Assembly (NCBI GenBank): GCA_041547565.1
Contig: JBFEUI010000047.1
Location: 1-18,836, forward strand
Reading direction: 5' to 3'
Source: JBFEUI01 sp041547565
GTDB lineage: Bacteria; Pseudomonadota; Gammaproteobacteria; Thiohalomonadales; Thiohalomonadaceae
DNA: 18,836 nucleotides
Part shown: positions 1 through 6,395 of the stretch, piece after piece
Position numbering within the stretch: position 1 is the stretch's first letter
How the letters are laid out: each line of letters begins with the position of its first letter
Made by a program: the position numbers and the translations under genes
Notes under the pieces: generated by a model
Seen by the model: the letters and a program-made list of their open reading frames with translations, nothing else
Told to the model about the DNA's origin: nothing
Database searches by the model: none

Positions 1-789
1 GCCGGCGCGGCGGTTGCGCGACTGGTTGTCGGTGCAGGTGAGCACCAGGTCGCCAAGCCCGGCAAGTCCCATGAAGGTCTCCTGGTGGGCACCGAGGGCG
101 GTGCCCAGGCGCATGATCTCGGCCAGGCCGCGGGTGATGAGAGCGGCGCGGGTGTTGGCACCGAATCCGAGGCCGTCGGCGATGCCGGCCGCGATGGCGA
201 GCACGTTTTTGGCGGCCCCGCCCAGTTCCACGCCGATGATATCGGCGCTGGTGTAGGCGCGCATCGCGGCGCCGTGCAGCCGTCGGGCAAAATAGTCGGC
301 CACATCCTCCTGCCTGGAGGCCACAGTGACGGCAGTGGGCAGGCCGAGGGCCACCTCACGGGCAAAGGTGGGGCCGGAGATCACTGCGGTGGGGTGACCG
401 GGGGCCAGCTCCTCGGCAACGACCTGGTGCAGCAGCTTGCCGCTGCCCGGTTCCAGCCCCTTGGTGGCCCAGGCCACAGGTTCCCCCTGCCTGAGCAGCG
501 GGGCGATGTGTCTGAGGGTTTCGCGAAAGGCATGGCTGGGGACCACCACCAGGATCTCCTGGGATTCGGCGATCGCCTGCTCCAGCGAGGAGACCGGGCT
601 GACACCCTCGGGGAAAGAGATATCCGGAAGATAGCGGGCATTGCAGCGCGCTTGAGCCATGCGGCTCATCTCCTCGGCATGGCGTCCCCACAGCAGCACC
701 CTGGTGCCGTTACGCGCCAGCTGTATCGCCAGCGCCGTTCCCCAGGAACCGGCGCCCAGCACGCAGATCGTATCCTTGGTTGGGGGCAT
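1..789 (-). CDS. gpsA: Glycerol-3-phosphate dehydrogenase [NAD(P)+], 3' end cut by window edge
   Basis: GpsA reduces dihydroxyacetone phosphate to sn-glycerol 3-phosphate in the cytoplasm, the entry step to phospholipid synthesis. Reading from the ATG at 789, 263 codons stay open to the window edge, so roughly the last fifth of the usual ~330-residue protein lies outside. Seen directly: the Rossmann nucleotide loop GAGSWG at residues 12-17, the conserved WATKGLEPG segment with Lys110, the GPTFAREV motif near 142, and the ELGGAAKNVLAIAAG segment with the catalytic Lys near 195. It starts 11 bases after the secB stop, so it is probably co-transcribed with and translationally close to secB, as in E. 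coli (secB-gpsA). The upstream Shine-Dalgarno is weak. Nothing looks broken in the visible part. Confidence 0.96.
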   Translation of the reverse strand, partial: MPPTKDTICVLGAGSWGTALAIQLARNGTRVLLWGRHAEEMSRMAQARCNARYLPDISFPEGVSPVSSLEQAIAESQEILVVVPSHAFRETLRHIAPLLRQGEPVAWATKGLEPGSGKLLHQVVAEELAPGHPTAVISGPTFAREVALGLPTAVTVASRQEDVADYFARRLHGAAMRAYTSADIIGVELGGAAKNVLAIAAGIADGLGFGANTRAALITRGLAEIMRLGTALGAHQETFMGLAGLGDLVLTCTDNQSRNRRAG

Positions 790-800
790 GGAGGTCGGGT

Positions 801-1274
801 TTAGTGGGAGTTTTCGCCGCCCTCGCCGCCGCCCTGTTGCTGCTGCAGGTGCTGGGCATAGAGGGCGTCGAAATTGACCGGGGCCAGCAGCAACTGCGGG
901 AAGCTGCCCTTGGTGACCAGGTCGGAGATCGTCTCGCGGGCATAGGGGAAGAGAATGGTGGCGCAGTAGCTGTGCAGCATGTGGCCCAGCTCGGGATCGC
1001 CAAAGCCGCTGATATTGAAGATACCGGCCTGCTGCACCTCCGCCAGAAACGCGGTCTTCTCCTCGATCTTGTTGGTGACGGTGATCTGGAGCACGATCTC
1101 GTAGACGCCCTCCTGCAGCGGTTTGACCTGCGTGTTGAGGTCGATATTGATGTTCGGTTGCCCTTTGACGGTGAAGATTTCAGGCGAGTTGGGCGTCTCG
1201 AAGGAGATATCCTTGACGTAGATGCGTTGAATGCCGAACTGTTGCGCGTTGTTCTCGTTTTCTGTTTCAGCCAT
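801..1274 (-). CDS. secB: Protein-export chaperone SecB
   Basis: SecB is the homotetrameric cytoplasmic chaperone that keeps preproteins unfolded and hands them to SecA for export. The 157-residue product has the normal family length and is recognisable throughout: the IQRIYVKDISFETPNSP beta strand near the N terminus, the FLAEVQQAGIFNI core, the GHMLHSYCATILFPYARE segment and the FPQLLLAPVNFDALY stretch that ends the conserved fold. The C-terminal tail is Gln/Gly/Glu rich (residues ~143-157), as expected for the flexible SecA-contacting tail. It sits 46 bases downstream of trxC and 11 bases upstream of gpsA on the same strand. The grxC-secB-gpsA order matches E. coli, with trxC inserted. Confidence 0.97.
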   Translation of the reverse strand: MAETENENNAQQFGIQRIYVKDISFETPNSPEIFTVKGQPNINIDLNTQVKPLQEGVYEIVLQITVTNKIEEKTAFLAEVQQAGIFNISGFGDPELGHMLHSYCATILFPYARETISDLVTKGSFPQLLLAPVNFDALYAQHLQQQQGGGEGGENSH

Positions 1275-1320
1275 CGTTTTGTTCCCCGGTGATTGTCGCC
1301 CGTGGGGCGCTAAAGAGTGT

Positions 1321-1761
1321 TTATGCTTGGAGCCGTTGTCGGGTCCAGGCCATCAGGTTTTGCAGGTCCAGCGCCCCGGAGAGTCTATCCGCTTCCCGGC
1401 CGCCGCGGAACAGGATCAGCGTGGGGATGCTGCGAATGGCGTACTGGGCCGCCAGTGCCTGCTGCTCCTCGGAATTGACCTTGACCAGGCGCACGGCCGG
1501 CTCCAGTTGCTGTGCCGCCTGTTCGAATATCGGTGCCATCATTTTGCAGGGACCGCACCAGGGTGCCCAGAAATCCACCAGTAGCGGGATGTCGCTGTTT
1601 TGCAGGTGGCGGTTGAAGTTGGCCTGAGTCAGTGCCAGCGGCGTGCCGCTAAACAGCGGTTGCCGGCAACGGCCGCACTTGCCGCCGGCGCCGAGTTTGT
1701 CCCGCGGTACACGGTTGGTGCTGTCGCAATGGGGGCAGACGATGTGCAGCGCATCAGCCAT
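1321..1761 (-). CDS. trxC: Thioredoxin 2 with N-terminal zinc ribbon
   Basis: This is a 146-residue cytoplasmic dithiol reductase of the thioredoxin-2 type. Two CxxC pairs at the N terminus (C9/C12 and C29/C32) form the zinc-binding ribbon that separates TrxC from ordinary thioredoxin. The thioredoxin fold follows with the active site WCGPC (W68, C69, C72), DFWAPWC context, and the cis-proline motif SIPT (P113). The family reduces protein disulfides with electrons from thioredoxin reductase and is often oxidative-stress linked. It begins 8 bases after the grxC stop, so the two thiol reductases are almost certainly co-transcribed. In E. coli trxC is elsewhere in the genome; here it is inserted between grxC and secB. 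Confidence 0.95.
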   Translation of the reverse strand: MADALHIVCPHCDSTNRVPRDKLGAGGKCGRCRQPLFSGTPLALTQANFNRHLQNSDIPLLVDFWAPWCGPCKMMAPIFEQAAQQLEPAVRLVKVNSEEQQALAAQYAIRSIPTLILFRGGREADRLSGALDLQNLMAWTRQRLQA

Positions 1762-1769
1762 CGGCGCGA

Positions 1770-2027
1770 TCAGGCCAGCCCGAGTTTCTCGTCCAGTTCC
1801 CCCCCCACATCGAGTTCCGCCATGTCGTCAAAGCCGCCGATGTGGTGATCGTCGATGAATATCTGCGGTACCGAGGTCTGGCCCGCGCGCTTTTCCATCT
1901 CCGGGCGCAGCTGCGGTTTTTCATCCAGACAATACTCGGTGTAGCTGACCCCCTTTTTGTCGAGCAGATTTCTGGCGCGAATGCAGTAGGGACATAGCCT
2001 GGTACAGTAGATCTCGACGTTTGCCAT
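1770..2027 (-). CDS. grxC: Glutaredoxin 3 (GrxC)
   Basis: An 85-residue dithiol glutaredoxin, normal length for GrxC. The active site CPYC is at residues 12-15, the TSVPQIFI cis-proline segment is near 51-58, and the GG-x-DD glutathione-binding motif (GGFDDMAEL) follows near 64-72. These proteins use glutathione to reduce disulfides and mixed disulfides in the cytoplasm. The gene lies 30 bases downstream of yibN and 8 bases upstream of trxC on the same strand. The yibN-grxC-secB order is the conserved gammaproteobacterial one. Confidence 0.95.
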   Translation of the reverse strand: MANVEIYCTRLCPYCIRARNLLDKKGVSYTEYCLDEKPQLRPEMEKRAGQTSVPQIFIDDHHIGGFDDMAELDVGGELDEKLGLA

Positions 2028-2057
2028 AAATTACCTGCCTTTCTCGTAGAAATGGAA

Positions 2058-2513
2058 CTATTTTTTGCGCTTCTTTTTGTCTTTTTTGCTTTCCCGGCTC
2101 AGCGGTAGTCCGGCGTTCTGCCAGGCCAGTATGCCGCCTTTGAGATTGTAGACGGTCTCATAGCCCTGCTTGCGCAGCTGGCCGCAGGCCACGGAGGAGC
2201 GGTGACCGCTGCGGCAGCCGACGATGATCGGCTTTTGCTTGTAGCTTTCCAGCTCACCCATGCGCGACTTCAGGGCGCCGAGGGGAATGTGCACCGAGTC
2301 AATCACCCTGCCGTCATTGACCTCGTTCTGCTCCCTCACATCCAGAATCACGGCATCACTGTGGTTGATCAGTTGCACCGCAGCCATCGGGTCGACGGTA
2401 CTGAAACCGCGCAGACGTCCGCTGATGCCGCCTGCAAACATGACGGCCAGGATGATGGCCAGGGCCAGGAACAGGTCCCAGTGGTTGACTACAAATTCGG
2501 CAAATTGCTGCAT
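2058..2513 (-). CDS. yibN: Membrane-anchored rhodanese-like protein (YibN family)
   Basis: The protein has a short N-terminal segment, one hydrophobic helix (residues ~12-30), a rhodanese domain (~38-138) and a lysine-rich tail. The rhodanese loop GCRSGHRS places a candidate persulfide-carrying cysteine at C100, so sulfurtransferase chemistry is possible; the substrate is unknown. I chose the ATG at 2513 (151 aa) because MQQFAEFVVNHWDLF resembles the N terminus of YibN proteins. An in-frame ATG at 2576 would add 21 residues, but it lies inside the 29-bp palindrome and has no good Shine-Dalgarno. The C terminus is strikingly basic (nine of the last twelve residues are Lys or Arg), perhaps contacting nucleic acid or phospholipid (inference). 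It is next to grxC as in E. coli. Confidence 0.9.
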   Translation of the reverse strand: MQQFAEFVVNHWDLFLALAIILAVMFAGGISGRLRGFSTVDPMAAVQLINHSDAVILDVREQNEVNDGRVIDSVHIPLGALKSRMGELESYKQKPIIVGCRSGHRSSVACGQLRKQGYETVYNLKGGILAWQNAGLPLSRESKKDKKKRKK

Positions 2514-2548
2514 AGGTGTGGTGTTCGGGTGTTTATTCAAATTATGCC

Positions 2549-2577
2549 CATGACGACGGACGCCGTCCGTCGTCATG
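2549..2577. repeat. Perfect 14-bp-arm inverted repeat between DUF2892 gene and yibN
   Basis: The arms CATGACGACGGACG (2549-2562) and CGTCCGTCGTCATG (2564-2577) are exact reverse complements around a single C at 2563. As RNA the central bases would open into a small loop. It lies 41 bases after the DUF2892 stop and 35 bases before the yibN ATG. It could be a transcription attenuator or terminator, or an mRNA stability element, but on the minus strand it is followed only by a mixed AT stretch, not a clean T-run. A dimeric-protein binding site is also possible. Confidence 0.75.
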
Positions 2578-2618
2578 CGGCTTTACAGTATATCGGAAAC
2601 GTATCGCGAAGTTTAACT

Positions 2619-2828
2619 TCAGGCGGCCTTGCCGATGCCGGCCTTCTCCAGCATGATGACCAGCGGGCAGAAACTGGTCAGCGAGCTCTGGAACAGGTTG
2701 AAGCCGACAAAGGCGGTAAACCAGAGCCAGTTGACGTTATGGAAAAGTGGGCTGGCCTCAACGCCGAGTGCGAGGCTGAGCAAGATAAAGGATCCGGCTA
2801 CCAGCCGGACGATGCGTTCGATAGTCAT
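2619..2828 (-). CDS. Small inner-membrane protein, DUF2892 (YgaP membrane-domain-like)
   Basis: A 69-residue protein with two predicted membrane helices (about residues 8-24 and 34-50) and the conserved SFCPLVIMLEKAG-type ending with Cys54, typical of DUF2892. In E. coli this domain forms the C-terminal half of YgaP, a membrane rhodanese. Here it is a separate gene just upstream of the yibN rhodanese and downstream of a YgaV-like regulator, so a sulfide or persulfide-related role at the membrane is inferred from context. A GGAG Shine-Dalgarno lies about 10 bases before the ATG. It is 104 bases from the regulator gene, transcribed in the same direction. Confidence 0.85.
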   Translation of the reverse strand: MTIERIVRLVAGSFILLSLALGVEASPLFHNVNWLWFTAFVGFNLFQSSLTSFCPLVIMLEKAGIGKAA

Positions 2829-2932
2829 TGCTAAAAACTCCGTGGGGAAATAATTGCTAACTTGCGGCGGCAGAAGGGTCTCCGTCCGCCGACGGTTAAG
2901 AGGGGTCGTTACACACCTTCAGTATGAAAGCG

Positions 2933-3256
2933 TCAGGCCATGGTGCAAAACACGTCGCGCATCATGTCGATGAGCTTAAGGGTGCGGTTATCGACTACTT
3001 TGTAGTAAACCCGGTTGGCGTCCTTACGCGAGGAGAGAATCCCCTTGTCGCGCAGTATGGCCAGATGCTGGGAGATGTTGCTCTGTGAGGTGCCTACGCG
3101 CTCCACGATATCCTGTACGCTGATCTCCTGATCGCCCAGCGTGCAGAGTATCTTCAGGCGAAGCGGGTGAGACATGGCCTTCAGTGAGCGCGAGGCGCGT
3201 TCGATGTCTTCGTCCCGAGTAATCAGGTTCACTGTTTGGGTTTCAATCATGATCAT
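2933..3256 (-). CDS. ArsR-family transcriptional regulator, BigR/SqrR/YgaV-like persulfide sensor candidate
   Basis: A 107-residue winged-helix repressor. The helix-turn-helix is at about residues 47-69 (TSQSNISQHLAILRDKG) and the wing (SSRKDANRVYYKVVD) at 75-89. It has only two cysteines, C38 and C104, 66 residues apart. That matches the spacing of the paired cysteines that form a polysulfide bridge in SqrR and its relatives BigR and YgaV (known family biology). There is no metal-binding CVC motif as in classical ArsR/SmtB. The gene leads a minus-strand run containing a DUF2892 protein and a rhodanese, and is divergent from gpmI. It probably regulates itself and the downstream genes by binding in 3257-3549. 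Start is ATG 3256 or ATG 3250; both have AGG-containing upstream sequence. Confidence 0.88.
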   Translation of the reverse strand: MIMIETQTVNLITRDEDIERASRSLKAMSHPLRLKILCTLGDQEISVQDIVERVGTSQSNISQHLAILRDKGILSSRKDANRVYYKVVDNRTLKLIDMMRDVFCTMA

Positions 3257-3549
3257 CCTGGTCCCTGTGTTGCAAAGTACGCTCTTTGCCCATATCCATC
3301 TCTATCCGACCGGCTTGCCTGGGGGCGGTGGATAAAGCTGTTATCGCTACGGAAACATTATACAATATTACTCCATTTGAGAAGACTTTTATTCTAATAC
3401 GGTAATACATACCCCCACATGTGGTAAATTGCCCCGCCTGTCCTTACTATTCAGGGGCCAGACTTGTACGCGCACGTGGTTGTGAATATATCTATGGAAT
3501 AGACTGGGTCTAAACAGGCTTTACACTTAGGAACCGATTGGTTGTATCT
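3257..3549. promoter_or_regulatory. Divergent control region between arsR-type regulator and gpmI
   Basis: This 293-base gene-free stretch is AT-rich at 3350-3410 within otherwise GC-rich DNA. On the minus strand a perfect TATAAT lies at 3362-3357, a good -10 for the regulator gene, with no clear -35. Around it are possible operator elements: arms TATTAC (3366-3371) and GTAATA (3402-3407), a repeated TAATAC (3395-3400 and 3403-3408), and ATTCTAAT at 3391-3398. A perfect 10-bp palindrome CCACATGTGG sits at 3415-3424. The gpmI promoter must also be here but I cannot place it with confidence. Confidence 0.55.
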
Positions 3550-5112
3550 ATGCCCACAGCAGCACACCGTCCCACAATGCTGATTATCCTGGATGGCTGG
3601 GGTTACTCGGAGAATGAGGACTTCAACGCCATCCATCATGCACGCACGCCGGTCTGGGACGGACTGTGGCGTACCCGCCCGCATGCCTTCGTGCGCACCT
3701 CGGGTGCCGAAGTCGGCCTGCCCAGCGGCCAGATGGGCAACTCCGAGGTGGGTCACCTCAATCTCGGGGCCGGGCGCGTGGTCTACCAGGAGTACACCCG
3801 CGTCAGCCGTTCCATCAAGACCGGTTCGTTCTTCAGCAACGGCACCCTTACCGAGGCGGTGGACAAGGCCATCGAGGCGGACAAGACGCTGCATATCCTC
3901 GGCCTGCTCTCGCCGGGCGGGGTGCACAGCCATGAAGAGCACATCCATGCCATGGCCGAGCTGGCGGTCAAGCGGGGGGTGAAGCAGGTCTACCTGCACG
4001 CCTTCCTCGACGGCCGTGACACCCCGCCGAAAAGCGCGGCCGAGTCGCTGCGTCTGATGCAGGAGAAGTTCGATGAGCTGGGCAACGGCCGTATCGCCTC
4101 CATCATCGGCCGCTACTACGCCATGGACCGTGACCACCGCTGGCCGCGCATTCAGGCGGCGTATGATCTGATTACCGGCAGCGCTAGCGAATACAAGGCG
4201 CCTGATGCGGCGGCCGCACTGGAGATGGCCTACGCGCGCGGCGAGACCGACGAATTCGTCAAGGCCACGGCGATCATGCCCGAGGGGGCAGAGCCGGCCT
4301 GCGTGCAGGACGGCGATGTAATGGTCTTCATGAACTACCGCTCCGATCGGGCGCGCCAGATCACCCGCCCGTTCATCGAGCCCGATTTCGACGCCTTCGA
4401 GCGCAAGAAGGCCCCCAGGCTGGGTGCCTTTGTCAGCCTCACCGAGTACAGCCACGACTACAGTATCCCCGTGGCCTTTCCGCCCGAGCGGCTGAAAAAC
4501 GTCTTCGGTGAATACATCTCCAACCTCGGCCTGCACCAGCTGCGCATTGCCGAGACCGAGAAGTACGCCCACGTCACCTTCTTCTTCAACGGTGGCCGCG
4601 AAGAGCCGTTCGAGTGGGAGGATCGCATCCTGATCCCCTCCCCCCAGGTGGCCACCTACGACCTGCAGCCGGAGATGAGTGCGGTGGAGGTGACCGACAA
4701 CCTGGTCGCGGCGATAGAGAGCGACAAGTACGACGTCATCATCTGCAACTACGCCAATCCCGACATGGTGGGCCACACCGGCAACTTCGAGGCGACCGTC
4801 AAGGCGCTGGAAACGCTCGATGCCTGTCTGGGGCGCCTGGTGGAGAGCCTCGAGGCGGCGGGCGGGCAGATGCTGATCACCGCTGACCACGGCAATGCCG
4901 AGCAGATGCGCAACGAGGAGTCGGGCCAGTCGCACACCGCCCACACCACCAATCCGGTGCCCTTTGTCTATGTGGGCGAACAGCAGGTCACCCTGGAGTC
5001 GGGCACCCTGGCCGACGTGGCGCCGACCATGCTGTTTCTGATGGACATGGAGCAGCCCAGCGAGATGATCGGCCACTCCCTGGCGCACTTCGAGCAAGAC
5101 GGAGAGGAATAG
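3550..5112 (+). CDS. gpmI: 2,3-bisphosphoglycerate-independent phosphoglycerate mutase
   Basis: GpmI interconverts 3- and 2-phosphoglycerate in glycolysis and gluconeogenesis in the cytoplasm, using two Mn2+ ions and a phosphoserine intermediate. Seen: the first metal ligand in ILDGWG (D15), the nucleophile in QMGNSEVGH (S65), LDGRDTPP, NYRSDRARQ, TEYSHDY, NPDMVGHTGNF and the second-site ligands in TADHGNAEQM, all in family order. From ATG 3550 the product is 520 aa, close to the usual ~514. An in-frame TTG at 3538 would add four residues and is better spaced from the AGGAA at 3529-3533, so the exact start is uncertain. The stop TAG is followed with no gap by the envC ATG, and the envC Shine-Dalgarno lies inside the gpmI end. 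Confidence 0.97.
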   Translation: MPTAAHRPTMLIILDGWGYSENEDFNAIHHARTPVWDGLWRTRPHAFVRTSGAEVGLPSGQMGNSEVGHLNLGAGRVVYQEYTRVSRSIKTGSFFSNGTLTEAVDKAIEADKTLHILGLLSPGGVHSHEEHIHAMAELAVKRGVKQVYLHAFLDGRDTPPKSAAESLRLMQEKFDELGNGRIASIIGRYYAMDRDHRWPRIQAAYDLITGSASEYKAPDAAAALEMAYARGETDEFVKATAIMPEGAEPACVQDGDVMVFMNYRSDRARQITRPFIEPDFDAFERKKAPRLGAFVSLTEYSHDYSIPVAFPPERLKNVFGEYISNLGLHQLRIAETEKYAHVTFFFNGGREEPFEWEDRILIPSPQVATYDLQPEMSAVEVTDNLVAAIESDKYDVIICNYANPDMVGHTGNFEATVKALETLDACLGRLVESLEAAGGQMLITADHGNAEQMRNEESGQSHTAHTTNPVPFVYVGEQQVTLESGTLADVAPTMLFLMDMEQPSEMIGHSLAHFEQDGEE

Positions 5113-6279
5113 ATGGCCGGGTGGATGGGCCCTGCGCGCATTGCCTGTTCCCTGCTCCTGCTTCTGTCTGTTGCGTTTCAGCCCGCCCAGGCCGCCTCCG
5201 AGCGGCAGCTCAAGGAGCAGGAGCTGGCGCAGTTGCGCCAGAAGATCAAGGCCCTGCAGGGTGAACTGCAAAAGGTTCGCAGCCACTACGACACGCTGCG
5301 CAACGAACTGCGCCTTACCGAGCAGAAGATCAGCAGTCTGACCCGCAGCCTCGCGCAGCTCGATGGCAAGCTTGCCACGACCCGCAAACGCCTGGCGGAT
5401 CTGAAACGGCGCCAGCGCCGCCTGGAAGGCTCGATGGCCCTGCAGCGTGACTACCTGGCGGGGCAGATTCGTGCCGCCTACCTGATGGGCCGGCAGGAGT
5501 ACCTGAAGATCCTGCTCAACCAGCAGGATCCGGCCACCGTGGGTCGGGTCAGCACCTACTACGACTACCTCAACCAGGCACGCAGCGAGCGCATTGGTGC
5601 CATCAGCCACACCATCAACGAGCTGAAGCAGGTGAAGCAGCAGGTGGGCGTGGAGGCAGAACGGCTTGAGGTGCTGCGCCAACAGCAGTTGCAGGAGAAG
5701 CGCTCGCTGGTTGCCAGCCGCAAGCAGCGTGCCTCGGTGGTCGCCCAGCTCAAGGGCGAGATCAGCAGCAAGGACAAGCAGCTGGAACGGATGGTGCGCA
5801 ATGAACAGCAGTTGCAGGCGCTGATCCAGGCCCTGGTGGAGGCGCTGGAGGATATACCGCCGGATGCCGGCAACCGCCCGGCCTTCGGCAAGCTGAAAGG
5901 CAAGCTGCTGTGGCCGGCGAAGGGGGCGCTGATGGCGCGCTACGGCAGCGAAAAGGCGGGCAAGCTGCGCTGGCAGGGGGTGATGATCGCCGCCCCCGAG
6001 GGTCACAAGGTGAAGGCCGTTTCCCACGGCCGGGTGGCCTTTTCAGACTGGCTCAAGGGTTACGGCCTGCTGGTGATCATCGACCACGGCGACGGCTACA
6101 TGAGCCTGTACGGCCACAACCAGAGCCTGTACAAGGAGACCGGGGACTGGGTGGAGAAGGACGAGGTGATTGCCACCGTCGGCAACAGCGGCGGTTTCGA
6201 CAAGACCGCGCTCTATTTCGAGATCCGCCAGAACGGCCGTCCCACCAATCCGGCGCGCTGGTGCCGCAGGGTCAATTGA
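5113..6279 (+). CDS. envC: Murein hydrolase activator EnvC
   Basis: EnvC is a periplasmic divisome factor that activates the amidases AmiA/AmiB to split septal peptidoglycan. The 388-residue protein has a signal peptide (cleavage after AQA, about residue 27), long coiled coils (~30-250, with many Lys/Gln/Glu heptads) and a C-terminal LytM/M23 domain (~268-388). The LytM zinc ligands are missing: the usual HxGxD position reads RWQGVMI and the usual LHFEIR reads LYFEIR. This is expected for EnvC, which is a non-enzymatic activator. A GGAGAGGA Shine-Dalgarno at 5101-5108 precedes the ATG, which abuts the gpmI stop. The gpmI-envC pair is conserved in enterobacteria and pseudomonads. Confidence 0.96.
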   Translation: MAGWMGPARIACSLLLLLSVAFQPAQAASERQLKEQELAQLRQKIKALQGELQKVRSHYDTLRNELRLTEQKISSLTRSLAQLDGKLATTRKRLADLKRRQRRLEGSMALQRDYLAGQIRAAYLMGRQEYLKILLNQQDPATVGRVSTYYDYLNQARSERIGAISHTINELKQVKQQVGVEAERLEVLRQQQLQEKRSLVASRKQRASVVAQLKGEISSKDKQLERMVRNEQQLQALIQALVEALEDIPPDAGNRPAFGKLKGKLLWPAKGALMARYGSEKAGKLRWQGVMIAAPEGHKVKAVSHGRVAFSDWLKGYGLLVIIDHGDGYMSLYGHNQSLYKETGDWVEKDEVIATVGNSGGFDKTALYFEIRQNGRPTNPARWCRRVN

Positions 6280-6324
6280 ACAGCCGTATTTTGTGCGCTG
6301 ACGTGCAAAAATACCTGATGAAAT

Positions 6325-6354
6325 TTGTTGTCTAATCAGAAAGATGTGTAATAT
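6325..6354 (+). promoter_or_regulatory. Possible promoter upstream of ctpA
   Basis: TTGTTG at 6325-6330 and TAATAT at 6349-6354 are separated by 18 bases, in the AT-rich 116-base gap between envC and ctpA. A bulged hairpin (arms GTATTTT and AAAATAC, about 6286-6314) lies just upstream and might end or slow transcription from gpmI-envC. Both are weak consensus matches read by eye. Confidence 0.3.
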
Positions 6355-6395
6355 CGAAGTATTAATGTAGTCGGCCGCAAGCGCCGGGAGAGATT

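Noticed and set aside
85..804. A 239-codon plus-strand frame over gpsA
   Set aside because: The minus strand encodes an uninterrupted GpsA from 789 to the window edge; the plus frame is Gly/His/Gln-rich without motifs.
3451..6027. An 858-codon open frame on the minus strand across gpmI and envC
   Set aside because: It is antisense to two clear, motif-bearing genes; its Leu/His/Gly/Arg-rich product looks like a GC-rich shadow frame.
5890..6279. EnvC LytM domain as an active metallopeptidase
   Set aside because: The zinc ligands are replaced (RWQGVMI and LYFEIR), as in characterised EnvC, which only activates amidases.
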